The notes: a model not told the origin generated them from the letters alone. Shown: positions 39,458-47,725, counted from the stretch's first letter. The stretch: DNA of 64,000 bases from RCIO01 sp035555795 (GCA_035555795.1 DATMGE010000034.1:1-64000), one strand, 5' to 3'. Translations and numbers: made by a program.

Positions 39458-39631
39458 ATGATCGTGATGACCGCACTCGCCGCAGCCTACGCCGTGTGGC
39501 TCGGCATATTCATCCTTCGCCCTGCCTCGCAATTCTGGACCACGCCCGCCGGCGCGATTGCCAGCGGTGGTGCCGCACTGTCGCTCTTTTGGCTCTCCCT
39601 TGTTGCCCTCATCCCGCAGGTACTCGGATGA
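39458..39631 (+). CDS. Small two-span phage membrane protein
   Basis: This 57-residue frame from ATG 39458 has two hydrophobic helices (about 2-21 and 33-55) joined by a short linker (RPASQFWTTPAG). It starts 2 bases after the tape-measure stop and its TGA overlaps the S49 gene start (ATGA), so coupling supports it as real. A holin-like or membrane-anchoring role is possible but unproven. Confidence 0.6.
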   Translation: MIVMTALAAAYAVWLGIFILRPASQFWTTPAGAIASGGAALSLFWLSLVALIPQVLG

Positions 39632-40764
39632 GAGTGCCATTCTTCAACGCCGCCGGCGGCGCATGGGCGATGGAAGAACTCGCGTTTTCCTCCCTGTCCG
39701 AGCGGCTGCGCAAGCCGCAAGCGTTGCAGGCCGTCCGACCGGACAAGGCCGACAGGGGCAAGCGGCTTGGCGTGCGTGACGGCGTCGGCATCCTCTTCGT
39801 CGAAGGGCCGCTCGTCAAGCGTAAGAGCTGGATTACAGAAGTCTTCGGCTTCACCGATTACGAGACTTTGCGGCAGGATTTGCAGGTGGCGCTGGACGAT
39901 AAGCGGATCGAGGCAATCGCGCTGCACGTCGACTCGCCCGGTGGCGAAGCCAACGGCTGCGACGAGCTTGCGAGCGCGATCTATGCAGCACGAGGTCAAA
40001 AGCCGACCGCAGCTTTCGTTAGCGGCATGGCGTGCTCCGGTGCTTATTGGCTGGCATCGGCAGCGCAGCGGGTGGTGGTATCTGACGGTGCGATCCTCGG
40101 CTCCATCGGCGCCGTTGTCGAGCACGTTGATCGGCGAAAGGCCGATGAGCGCAACGGGGTTTCCCGTCTCGAGTTCGTGTCTTCCATGTCGCCGGACAAA
40201 CGGCCCGACGTGGCGACCGACCGCGGCCGAGCCCGTGTCCAGAAAATGGTCGACGATCTCGGCCACGTGTTCGTGACGCATGTTGCAAAACACCGGGGCG
40301 TCACACCTGAAACGGTGGTGAAGAAGTTCGGCCAGGGCGGCGTCGAAGTCGGCGCAAACGCGGTGAAGGCCGGCATGGCCGACGCGGTGGGCACATTCGA
40401 AGCGATGCTCGCCGACCTGAAGCGCCAGCCGATTCCGCTGAACGTGAAGCCGCTATCGGCCGTCGCCCCGGCCAAACGGCCGACGTACCGCCCGACCCCG
40501 GCCGCCCAGCTCGCGGCGCCGCAGATCAGCAACTCCGAGCGCCAGCGCATCGAGGCGCAGGTGATTGCCGAGGAGCGCGAAATGGCTCGCATTCGGGCGA
40601 TCTGCCAGTCCGAGATTGGCCGGAAATACCCCGAACAGGCGGCGCAACTCGCCTTCGAAACCACAATGACCGCGGAGGAAGCAACTGCGGCAATGAGGCA
40701 GCACGGCATTGCCGCCATCTGGCGCGAGGCCGTCCGTAAAACCAACCCCATAGGAGGGAATTAA
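39628..40764 (+). CDS. S49 family (SppA-like) serine protease
   Basis: The start at ATG 39628 (ATGA overlap with the preceding gene) gives 378 residues. The protease domain (about 45-250) has the SppA/phage prohead pattern: VDSPGG (oxyanion region), SGMACSGAYWLASAA with the Ser-Gly-Ala-Tyr nucleophile (about 137-151), then ILGSIGAVVEH and VTPETVVKKFGQGG. The C-terminal extension (from about 295) contains the helical motif RIRAIC..E.GR...QAAQLAFETTM seen repeatedly in the next genes. In phages such proteases mature the capsid; there is no capsid gene here. Confidence 0.85.
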   Translation: MRVPFFNAAGGAWAMEELAFSSLSERLRKPQALQAVRPDKADRGKRLGVRDGVGILFVEGPLVKRKSWITEVFGFTDYETLRQDLQVALDDKRIEAIALHVDSPGGEANGCDELASAIYAARGQKPTAAFVSGMACSGAYWLASAAQRVVVSDGAILGSIGAVVEHVDRRKADERNGVSRLEFVSSMSPDKRPDVATDRGRARVQKMVDDLGHVFVTHVAKHRGVTPETVVKKFGQGGVEVGANAVKAGMADAVGTFEAMLADLKRQPIPLNVKPLSAVAPAKRPTYRPTPAAQLAAPQISNSERQRIEAQVIAEEREMARIRAICQSEIGRKYPEQAAQLAFETTMTAEEATAAMRQHGIAAIWREAVRKTNPIGGN

Positions 40765-41093
40765 TGAGTACAGAAATGACAGCAGCTGATGTGCGAGCTC
40801 GTATCCGCGCCATCCTCGGATCAGATGAGGCAGTCGGCCGCAACACCCTGGCCAATCATCTGGCTTTTGAATCCGACTGCGACGAGTCGACCGCAATCGG
40901 CATTCTCGCGGTGGCGGCCAGGGAAGGTGAAGCGCAGAGCACCATGAGCATGAGTGACGCATACGATCGGCGCAAAGCGGCGGCCGGAACGCTTGGCCTG
41001 GCGCCCCTCGAGTCCTCTTCGTCCGGCAGCGATACATGGAAGAAGGCGGTCGACGAGGCAAATGCCCGGATGGGCAGTGAGGCGGTGCACTGA
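40764..41093 (+). CDS. Small protein with an S49-associated helical motif
   Basis: This 109-residue protein starts one base into the preceding stop (TAATG). Residues about 11-52 (RIRAILGSDEAVGRNTLANH then LAFESDCDES) match the C-terminal motif of the S49 protease just upstream, a helical segment common after phage S49 domains. The rest is hydrophilic with a Ser-rich stretch (SSSSGSD). Function unknown. It reads as a split or duplicated piece of an S49 tail domain. Confidence 0.72.
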   Translation: MSTEMTAADVRARIRAILGSDEAVGRNTLANHLAFESDCDESTAIGILAVAAREGEAQSTMSMSDAYDRRKAAAGTLGLAPLESSSSGSDTWKKAVDEANARMGSEAVH

Positions 41094-41605
41094 TGAACGC
41101 GATCTGGGGAGACGATAGCGACACGCGCACAGATCAATCAGACAGGATCTGGAAAGCGGAGGCGGATGCGCGAGTGCTGGAGATTATGAACTCGAAGGAC
41201 GCCCGTACGATGCCATGCCTTGCTGCATGGCTGACCATCTACGGAAGAATGGATGCTTCAGTGGTAGCCAAAATTCTCGCTGCAGCGAAATGCGATCTGG
41301 AGCGCCACGTACGTACTGCGACTTTTGTCGGCCCCCACCGGGAGGTACGAACCATCGACACGGTTCGACCGCGCGGCCGCGCCACGAAAGGCAATCAAAC
41401 TTCCATCGAGCGCGCATTCGAGGCAATCCCCCACTCTCGCCGATTGCATAACCTAACGGCATTCTTAGCGAGCAAGGACGAAATACCTGAGCAGCTCGCA
41501 TGCGAGATTCTACTTGCCGCTGATACGGATGTGGATGGGCTTGAGTCTGGGGGAACTGAGTCCTTCCGGGAGTCGTGGCGTCGCGCTTCGGGAGCCCGCC
41601 CATGA
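41093..41605 (+). CDS. Protein with two degenerate copies of the S49-associated motif
   Basis: This 170-residue protein overlaps the preceding stop by one base (TGATG). Two diverged copies of the same helical motif occur at about residues 23-67 (ARVLEIMNSKDARTMPCLAA, then VVAKILAAAK) and about 109-152 (IERAFEAIPHSRRLHNLTAF, then ACEILLAADTD). Between them lies IDTVRPRGRATKGNQ, which is repeated in the next gene. Function unknown. Confidence 0.65.
   Translation: MNAIWGDDSDTRTDQSDRIWKAEADARVLEIMNSKDARTMPCLAAWLTIYGRMDASVVAKILAAAKCDLERHVRTATFVGPHREVRTIDTVRPRGRATKGNQTSIERAFEAIPHSRRLHNLTAFLASKDEIPEQLACEILLAADTDVDGLESGGTESFRESWRRASGARP
41354..41412 (+). repeat. 59-bp direct repeat, copy 1
   Basis: This 59-bp segment matches 41611-41669 at 51 of 59 positions; all eight differences are transitions. 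It encodes IDTVRPRGRATKGNQTSIER within the third small gene. Confidence 0.85.
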
Positions 41606-42285
41606 GCTTGATCGACACAGTTCGACCGCGCGGCCGCGCCGCAAAGGGCGACCAAACCCCCATCGAGCGGGCCCTCGCAGTGCCCCTTCCTGAGGAGATC
41701 GTCGCTGCTGCCCAGAAGGTCGAGGCCGCGCTTAACGCGTTCAAAGTCGCCAGCGACGCGCACACCCAGCATGCCAGCGCGGAAACGAAGTTGGCTGCAG
41801 AAGAGGCGCTGCGCGTGGCCGCGGCGGCTTTGAGCAAGGCGATCGCCAAACGCACTGTGGCGGATCGGCTCGGTGATGACGATGGCCCGTCAGACGCCGA
41901 GATTGCCGCGCTGGAGGACAAGGTCGAGGCCGAGCAGCTCAAGGTTGCGCAGTTCACGCCCGCCATCCGGGCCTATGAGGAAGAGCGCGAACGTCGTCGG
42001 CAGCTGCTGCAAGACAGCTTCGCGGAATTGCAGTCCGTGTTCGGACCTTACGACCGGGCCATCCTCGACGCCAGCGACGAGCAGACGCAGATGGCGGCCG
42101 ACATGTACGGCCAGGCCGTCGCGGCCGTGCGCCTACGCACGGCGCTGGGAAGAATGCGTGAAGGGCCAAGCCTCGCGTCCGCAAGCGGGAGTGGAGTGGG
42201 TCTCCACGGAGCCACGACGCTGCCTCCGACCGATGCGCTCGAGAACATATATCGCGTTCTGTTCACGGCTCGGCGATACGCCTGA
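41602..42285 (+). CDS. Coiled-coil phage protein
   Basis: The start at ATG 41602 overlaps the preceding stop (ATGA), giving 227 residues. It opens with IDTVRPRGRAAKGDQ, a repeat of the previous gene. A long Ala/Glu-rich helical region follows (about 28-195) with few breaks, likely a coiled coil. Such proteins occur beside phage tail or capsid protease genes as chaperones or scaffolds, but no family is recognised. It is the last gene of the plus-strand phage module and is followed by a hairpin cluster. Confidence 0.7.
   Translation: MSLIDTVRPRGRAAKGDQTPIERALAVPLPEEIVAAAQKVEAALNAFKVASDAHTQHASAETKLAAEEALRVAAAALSKAIAKRTVADRLGDDDGPSDAEIAALEDKVEAEQLKVAQFTPAIRAYEEERERRRQLLQDSFAELQSVFGPYDRAILDASDEQTQMAADMYGQAVAAVRLRTALGRMREGPSLASASGSGVGLHGATTLPPTDALENIYRVLFTARRYA
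41611..41669 (+). repeat. 59-bp direct repeat, copy 2
   Basis: This is the second copy of the 41354-41412 segment, here at the very start of the coiled-coil gene (codons 4-23). Confidence 0.85.
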
Positions 42286-42300
42286 TCGCAACATTGATTT

Positions 42301-42390
42301 CGGCGGTTTCCTCCCCCGCCGAAGCCACGCAGGTTTCAAGAGGCGTGGCAACGCCGGTCCCGGACGCTCATCCGGGGCCGGCGTATTTAT
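42301..42390 (+). terminator. Cluster of three hairpins ending the phage module
   Basis: CGGCGG/CCGCCG (42301-42321), GCCACGC/GCGTGGC (42324-42349) and a long ACGCCGG-CCCGGA/TCCGGG-CCGGCGT stem (42351-42384) lie in a row. They are followed by an AT-rich ATTTATAT. The last is a likely terminator with a weak T-run. They separate the phage module from the cargo. Confidence 0.6.
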
Positions 42391-42439
42391 ATGTCCGTAC
42401 CATTCCAAAAGCCAAAGGTGCGATGTTGCAATTTTCATA

Positions 42440-42449
42440 TAACATGTTA
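42440..42449. promoter_or_regulatory. Palindrome upstream of the TRAP-transporter operon
   Basis: The perfect palindrome TAACATGTTA lies in an AT-rich stretch (about 42420-42455), flanked by TTGCA repeats, 36 bases before the NTF2-like gene. It could be the operator of a transporter regulator; no regulator gene lies next to it. Confidence 0.35.
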
Positions 42450-42484
42450 ATCGTTGCAGCTGATGGGTAGGAGCAGAGGCCGGC

Positions 42485-42964
42485 ATGGGAAGCGACAACC
42501 GATTAACCGTCGAAGAGCGTCTCGATATCCAAGAGCTTTTCGCGAAATACTGTTGGGGCTTGAATACCGGCAATCTCGAGCAAGTGCTCTCGTGCTTCAC
42601 CGGTGACGGATATCTAGCTCACCCACCCCAGGGGCGGCGGCAAGGCTCCACGGCAATCCGCGCTTTGTTGGAGGAGCTCTGGTACGGGCGGCCTAGCTGG
42701 TTCATCGGCAAACAGCATATCGCCACGCAGTTCCTGATTAGCCGCGAGGAAAACGGGGCACGTGCCAAGGCCTACTGGACGATCATTCAGAAGGATGTCG
42801 ATTCCGGTCGCACCTACATCAGCGCCCTTGGGCATTGGGACAACTTTTGTGTGGTGCAGAACGGCCGCTGGCTCTTCAAGTCACTCGACGTGACGATTTG
42901 GGGCGCGGGAACTGTGCCCTGGGTCGGAGACGAACGGGCGATCTTCAAGCCGAGCGTCGGTTGA
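42485..42964 (+). CDS. SnoaL/NTF2-like domain protein
   Basis: This 159-residue protein has the cone-shaped NTF2-like fold. It has an N-terminal helix with VEERLDIQELFAKYCWGLNT (about residues 8-27) and a CFTGDGYL segment (about 37-44). The sheet strands include ARAKAYWTII and NGRWLFKSLDV. Family members are small-molecule isomerases, dehydratases or hydroxylase subunits of aromatic degradation. Its place before dctPQM suggests it acts on, or senses, the transported compound. The substrate is not shown. Confidence 0.8.
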   Translation: MGSDNRLTVEERLDIQELFAKYCWGLNTGNLEQVLSCFTGDGYLAHPPQGRRQGSTAIRALLEELWYGRPSWFIGKQHIATQFLISREENGARAKAYWTIIQKDVDSGRTYISALGHWDNFCVVQNGRWLFKSLDVTIWGAGTVPWVGDERAIFKPSVG

Positions 42965-42998
42965 AGCAAGATCCGCGCAGGGGGAGGAGCCCTGCCGC

Positions 42999-43037
42999 AT
43001 CATGTACGTACAAACATGATCAGGCTCCACGGAGCCT
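42999..43037 (+). promoter_or_regulatory. Two hairpins in the leader of the TRAP genes
   Basis: Between the NTF2-like gene and dctP are two stems: ATCATGT/ACATGAT (42999-43020) around a GTACGTAC palindrome, and AGGCTCC/GGAGCCT (43022-43037, 2-base gap). Neither is followed by a T-run. They may stabilise the dctP mRNA, or the first may be an operator. Confidence 0.35.
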
Positions 43038-43058
43038 CAGTTCAAGGGAGGAACACAG

Positions 43059-44033
43059 ATGAAATTTACGTCCTATTTTCTTGCCTCACTCGTTACTCTG
43101 GGTACGGCAACCGCTTCATTTGCCGCCGAGATGATCATCACATCAGAAACTGCGCCTTCCCACTGGAAGTCGCTCCAGATGGATGCGCTGGCGAAGGATA
43201 TCACTGAGCGCAGCGAGGGGCGCATCCAGGCCAAGACATACCACACCACACTCTTCAAAGGAGATAAGGAAGCCATCGAGGCGCTGGGCTCCGGCGCTGT
43301 CCACATGGTCTGGCCGGCGAGCGACAGGCTTGAAGCGATCAATCCCGCCTACGCCGTGCTCGGCGTGCCTTTCACGTTCAAAGCAGCGCAAATGGGGAAA
43401 GTGGAGACGCAGGGCGAACTCACGCGGCTGATGTCTGAATTGGTGGAACCACGTGGCATCCAGATTCTCGGCATCGCCCGTGCCACAGAGGCGATTTTCC
43501 TCAGCAGAGAAAAAGTTGAAACGCTCGCCGACCTTTCTGGGAAGAAGATTCGCGTTCCTGGTTCTGTCAGCGCACGCGAGATGATGGCGGCACTTGGTGC
43601 AAATGGCATTTCGCTGCCTGCTTCCGAATTGGCAACGTCTCTCTCGCAAGGCGCGATCGACATGGCTTTCACATCGGCTGGACAATGGCCCGGCATGGGG
43701 ACGTCTGTTACCAAATACGGTTTCCAGGTGGCCGACATGCATCTTGGCACCTATTCGATCGCCGTCGACAAGGCTTGGCTTGAAGGGCTGAGCGAACAGG
43801 ACCGCGCCGCGGTCATTTCTGCCACAAGTGATCTCATGTCTCACCAGTGGAATGATGCGGCGAAGAATGAGGCTGAAGCCATCACACGCATGACATCACA
43901 GGGCGGCGAAATCGTTCGGCTGGAAGGTGATGCGACCGAACCGTTCCGGACGGCGCTGGAGCCCATGCGGCAGAAATATCTCGCCGACTACGCCGACCTG
44001 GCGAAAAAGGTCCAGGCCGCGATGGCGCGCTAG
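43059..44033 (+). CDS. TRAP transporter substrate-binding protein (DctP family)
   Basis: This 324-residue periplasmic protein has a signal peptide (MKFTSYFLASLVTLGTATAS, cut after FAA). It contains the family features: an early TEETAP-like SETAPSH segment, a RIQAKTYHTT strand, the central helix and SGKKIRVPGS (about 168-177) just before the ligand-binding Arg. The later AFTSAGQWPG replaces the usual Gly-Asp/Glu-rich loop. DctP proteins bind organic acids for import driven by sodium. Ribosome site GGGAGGA lies 8-9 bases before the ATG. The genes dctQ and dctM follow. Confidence 0.9.
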   Translation: MKFTSYFLASLVTLGTATASFAAEMIITSETAPSHWKSLQMDALAKDITERSEGRIQAKTYHTTLFKGDKEAIEALGSGAVHMVWPASDRLEAINPAYAVLGVPFTFKAAQMGKVETQGELTRLMSELVEPRGIQILGIARATEAIFLSREKVETLADLSGKKIRVPGSVSAREMMAALGANGISLPASELATSLSQGAIDMAFTSAGQWPGMGTSVTKYGFQVADMHLGTYSIAVDKAWLEGLSEQDRAAVISATSDLMSHQWNDAAKNEAEAITRMTSQGGEIVRLEGDATEPFRTALEPMRQKYLADYADLAKKVQAAMAR

Positions 44034-44165
44034 GGGCGCGCTCTCGATCCATGGCTGAAAACCGGATGCGCGATTCGTTGACGCGCATTCGGTCGACCGG
44101 ATCGTTCATCTTCAAAAGCATTTCTGCGCCATGCCACCGGACTGGGCTCAAGCCGGGGGGAGATC

Positions 44166-44735
44166 ATGACAGACGGATCCACTATAAACAGACCTTATAT
44201 GCCGCCCGGCCTGCTTGGCAGGATCGTGGGCTTCGTCGACTTATTCGAAACCCGTATCCTCTGGCCGTTGGGCGCCATTCTGCTGGTGGCGACCGCCGCT
44301 TTGATGCTGATGGAAGTAGTGACGCGTTCCGGATTCGGCGTCACCCAAGCTTGGGCGGAAGAACTCATCCGCTACATGATTTTGTGGGCGGTGTTTATCG
44401 TGGTCGGGCTAGGCTACCGGAGGGGTCACCTGGTGAGGACGGAACTCATTACCCAATACATGTCGCCGGCCATGCTCAAGATCACCTACCTTGTTAACAG
44501 CCTGACCGGAATCCTGTTTGCCGCCATCATGCTCTATTCGAGTATCATGCAGGTGCGATTTCTCTATCGCATCGGCATCAAGGGCGATGCCTTCATGGTT
44601 TCGCTCTGGTGGGTGAAGGCGTCCATCGCCGTCGCAGCACTTGGCCTATTGCTGTTCATGGTCCGGGCGATGATCGAGGCCATCGCGGGCCTCGATCCAT
44701 ACGCCATTGCCGACGAGGACCCGATCCATGAGTAG
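44166..44735 (+). CDS. TRAP transporter small permease (DctQ family)
   Basis: This 189-residue protein has four transmembrane helices (about 30-50, 65-87, 100-122 and 142-165). The DctQ hallmark occurs at the second helix (WAEELIRYMILWAVFIVVG) followed by GYRRGHLVRTELI. It stabilises the large permease. Its stop codon overlaps the dctM start by eight bases. Confidence 0.9.
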   Translation: MTDGSTINRPYMPPGLLGRIVGFVDLFETRILWPLGAILLVATAALMLMEVVTRSGFGVTQAWAEELIRYMILWAVFIVVGLGYRRGHLVRTELITQYMSPAMLKITYLVNSLTGILFAAIMLYSSIMQVRFLYRIGIKGDAFMVSLWWVKASIAVAALGLLLFMVRAMIEAIAGLDPYAIADEDPIHE

Positions 44736-45996
44736 CGCCGTTGCCCTGGGGCTGCTGCTCCTCTTTCTGGCCATCGGCCAGGACGTCGCCGTCGCGGTCG
44801 GTCTGGTTGCCGTCATCCTGCTATTCTTCTCTTTCGATATACCGAGCGTCGTTCTCGCCCAGGTCGCGTTCGGATCGCTCGACAGCTATGCGCTCGTCGC
44901 CATTCCGCTTTTCGTGCTGGCCGGCAATCTCGCAACACGTGGCGATATCGCCGGAATGATCTTTTCGACATTGGCATCGGTGTTGCGCTGCGTGCGCGGC
45001 GGCATGGCAGTTAGCCTTCTTGTCGCAACGATCTTCTTTTCCGCCATGAACGGCTCCAGCGTCGCATGCACCGTCGCGATGGGCCCGGCTGCGATCCGCA
45101 TGTTACCCGGGGAAGGCTATCCGAAATCCTTTGCCGCTGCTTTGGTGGCGGTGGCCGGGACGCTCGGCATTATGATCCCCCCTTCGCTCGCCTTCATCGT
45201 GATCGGCGCGATGATGGAATTGCCTATCCTTGACCTTTTCATCGCCGGCATCCTGCCCGGCCTGATGGAAGGCGCCCTACTCATCATAGCAGTGATCTAC
45301 ATGTCCCGCCGTCACGGGTATGGCGTGAAGACAGACCGGCCCGATTGGCAGGCCTTTCGGCGTGACGGCACGCGCGCCGCACCAGCCATGCTAATGCCGC
45401 TGCTCATCATAGGCGGCCTCTATCTGGGTATAATGACGCCAACAGAAATCTCGGCCTTCGCGGTCGCCTATGCGGCAGTTCTGGGGCTGCTGGTTTATCG
45501 CACGTTCGGCTTGCGCAGCGGCTTCGGCATTGCAAAAGAATCGCTACTCCAGACGATGCTGGTTTTCATGATCATTATGTCCGGGACGCTTCTTTCTGTC
45601 CTGCTCGTGCGGTTAGGCGTGACGGAGGATATCATCGCCATCTTCCGCCAACTCGATATTGGGCCGATCGGTTTCCTGATCCTAGCGAACCTGATTCTCC
45701 TTCTACTCGGGACGGTGTTCGAAGGCGCTTCGATAACGGTGCTTGCGGCGCCGATCATGTTCCCCATCGCCACGGAAGTCGGCATCAATCCAATCCATTT
45801 CGCCGTCATCTTCGTCGCATGTTGCGAAATCGCGACGCTGACGCCGCCGGTCGGAATGAACCTGTTCGTCATGGCCCGCGTCAGCCGCCTCGGCCTCGAC
45901 GCGGTGAACAAGGCCGTCATGCCGTTCTTTTTTGTAAGGTTTGTCGGCCTCCTGATAATAAACGCGTTCCCGTGGCTATCGCTGGCGCTTATCTAG
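44728..45996 (+). CDS. TRAP transporter large permease (DctM family)
   Basis: The start at ATG 44728 gives 422 residues, the usual length, with about 12 transmembrane helices. Family motifs include AIPLFVLAGNLATRGDIA (about 54-71), the sodium-site region GTLGIMIPPS (about 148-157), a long FLILANLILLLLGTVFEGAS and TPPVGMNLFV near the C-terminus. It forms the transport pathway of the tripartite system encoded with dctP and dctQ. Confidence 0.92.
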   Translation: MSSAVALGLLLLFLAIGQDVAVAVGLVAVILLFFSFDIPSVVLAQVAFGSLDSYALVAIPLFVLAGNLATRGDIAGMIFSTLASVLRCVRGGMAVSLLVATIFFSAMNGSSVACTVAMGPAAIRMLPGEGYPKSFAAALVAVAGTLGIMIPPSLAFIVIGAMMELPILDLFIAGILPGLMEGALLIIAVIYMSRRHGYGVKTDRPDWQAFRRDGTRAAPAMLMPLLIIGGLYLGIMTPTEISAFAVAYAAVLGLLVYRTFGLRSGFGIAKESLLQTMLVFMIIMSGTLLSVLLVRLGVTEDIIAIFRQLDIGPIGFLILANLILLLLGTVFEGASITVLAAPIMFPIATEVGINPIHFAVIFVACCEIATLTPPVGMNLFVMARVSRLGLDAVNKAVMPFFFVRFVGLLIINAFPWLSLALI

Positions 45997-46136
45997 GCGT
46001 GCAAATTGCGGTTGAAAGGCGATTTTCGTGGGCTGCGGCTCCAATGCGGCTGCCAACGTAGACTCTACATCAGCGGTCGATTCTATCCCCGCCGCTCCGC
46101 CGGAGATTAGAGTCCCTCCACCAGATGGAGGACGTC

Positions 46137-46256
46137 ATGAATCAGATCGATATTTCTTTTCTTGGGATACAGCTGAAGGCGCGTGGCATCGCGGGTATCG
46201 TCGGTGCGGTGGTGGTGTTGGTGATCCTGCTCGCTTACTCGATAGTCTCGCAATAG
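46137..46256 (+). CDS. 39-residue single-span membrane protein
   Basis: This short frame from ATG 46137 follows GGAGGACGTC. It encodes a hydrophilic N-terminus (MNQIDISFLGIQLKARG) and one helix (IAGIVGAVVVLVILLAYSI). No homologue is recognised. The strong ribosome site makes it a likely gene. Confidence 0.5.
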   Translation: MNQIDISFLGIQLKARGIAGIVGAVVVLVILLAYSIVSQ

Positions 46257-46277
46257 AGGGCGCCAACCGGTGGGGGG

Positions 46278-47093
46278 ATGCAGATGGTTTTTCGGACAAT
46301 TGCCAGCGTAGCTATCTTTTCAGCGCTCATCGCCAGCGCGCGTGCCGATGAACTGAGGGCTTTTGGTCACGACCTTTCGCTTCTCAAGAACAGCGACATG
46401 CAAACAGTGCTGCGTGTCGATGGCAGGCAGATCCACGAAAACCAATATGTTACCTTTGAGGAGATCGCAGTCGTGGCGGGCATTCCCGTTGTGGTTGGGT
46501 CTTCCAGTCCAGGCGGCAACGCGTGTGAGGGAAGCCCTTTCGTAATCTCCTTCCCGGCAGACAAGGCGCCGCGGCTTGATGGGCCGATCGACAGTTGCCG
46601 GCTCATTCGATACGAAATCGAAGCCGACCGCATCGTTTTCACCACACCCGCCTCTGCAACAAACCCCGGCCAAGCTTGGGAATGGACCCCCGCAGGCTTC
46701 GAAAAGGGGCCGAGTGTGGCCTTTTCACCTGATCGAACAAAAGGCTGGGATGAGTTGCGTAGCAGGGAGGTCGACCACCCCGCTGATCTCCTGAGCTATG
46801 GCGAGGTCGCAGATCAGATATTTTCGCTGCTGGGGAGCGATCGCGATGATGTTTTGCCCATTGTTGAGGGCGTCGGATCGGCAGAATACCGCGGAGATTT
46901 CCTGGTGGGCTCATCTTGCCTGCCGCACTCTTGCTCGCTGATCGAGCAAATAACGGTCGCCAGCCTCCAGGATCGTCGTGTTTTCGTCGCCTGGAAGCTG
47001 GAAGACAAGCCGATCGTGGTTCGACCGGCAGTAGGCGATTGGCCGTCAGAAGCACGTCGCGCACTCGCTGAGTGGGCGCGAAAATGGAAATGA
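46278..47093 (+). CDS. Exported protein of unknown function, paired with a metalloprotease
   Basis: This 271-residue protein has a signal peptide (residues 1-23, cut after ARA). The mature part is mixed alpha/beta with several cysteines (for example NACEGSPF, DSCRLIRY, SSCLPHSCSL) that could form disulfides in the periplasm. No domain is recognised. ATG 46284 is an alternative start. Its stop overlaps the start of the metalloprotease gene, so the two are probably made together; their joint role is unknown. Confidence 0.6.
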   Translation: MQMVFRTIASVAIFSALIASARADELRAFGHDLSLLKNSDMQTVLRVDGRQIHENQYVTFEEIAVVAGIPVVVGSSSPGGNACEGSPFVISFPADKAPRLDGPIDSCRLIRYEIEADRIVFTTPASATNPGQAWEWTPAGFEKGPSVAFSPDRTKGWDELRSREVDHPADLLSYGEVADQIFSLLGSDRDDVLPIVEGVGSAEYRGDFLVGSSCLPHSCSLIEQITVASLQDRRVFVAWKLEDKPIVVRPAVGDWPSEARRALAEWARKWK

Positions 47094-47725
47094 AGGCTAG
47101 CCCGTCCTGCAGATGGCGATTGCGAGCATCATTGCTGGTCCTGGCAGGGGCGCTCTCGATTTTCGCGGCAGTGCAGGACGTGACGGCGGAAACCGGACTG
47201 TCGATCGATTTCGATGAAGTCCCGACGGTTCATTTCCCGGTGAGAGATCGCGTTGTCTCTGCTTATCCGGCTTTCGAAGATTACGCCTTCATGCTGTTCG
47301 ATATTTGTGATGCTGCGGGGTTTGAAGCAGCCGATTGTCAAATTTTTCCCATGAATGCCGATCTCGATGGCAATGCACTCGCGACCATCCTCGATGGGAA
47401 TCGAGTGATCGTCTACGATCGTCAGCTTTCTTCACTGGTTGGCTATGAAGGCGCTGAAATGATCATTGCCCACGAACTCGGCCATCACCATTGTGGCCAT
47501 CTGGGAACGGCTTCGGACCCTGCTAAAGAGCTTGAAGCTGACGCATTTGCGGGCGCCGTAGCGCGTCTTCTGCGGCGGTCGTTAGAGGCAGCACTTGCTG
47601 CCGTTCCTATATTGTCTGAAAGGCCTTCTCTCTCGCATCCTGGGCGGCAGGCACGAATTGAAGCGATCACAGCCGGATGGTCTTACCCAGAACTTGGGCG
47701 CAACTGCGAGATGATCGCACCTTAA
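47090..47725 (+). CDS. Exported HExxH metalloprotease-like protein
   Basis: The ATG at 47090 overlaps the preceding stop (ATGA); ATG 47084 and GTG 47072 are in-frame alternatives. The 211-residue chain has a basic N-terminus and one hydrophobic segment (LRASLLVLAGALSIFAAV), so it is exported or anchored. The zinc site HELGHHHCGH (about residues 130-139) and a later ELEADAFAG (about 150-158), supplying the third ligand, fit an M48-type minimal gluzincin. The protein is shorter than HtpX or BepA and lacks their TPR or membrane parts. It lies 158 bases before the CBASS operon. Confidence 0.65.
   Translation: MKASPSCRWRLRASLLVLAGALSIFAAVQDVTAETGLSIDFDEVPTVHFPVRDRVVSAYPAFEDYAFMLFDICDAAGFEAADCQIFPMNADLDGNALATILDGNRVIVYDRQLSSLVGYEGAEMIIAHELGHHHCGHLGTASDPAKELEADAFAGAVARLLRRSLEAALAAVPILSERPSLSHPGRQARIEAITAGWSYPELGRNCEMIAP

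Noticed and set aside
46028..46351. Frame beginning MGCGSNAAANVDS, lipoprotein-like
   Set aside because: It lacks a hydrophobic signal and overlaps the well-supported small gene at 46137 and the start of the exported protein gene. Only its first 35 codons look protein-like.
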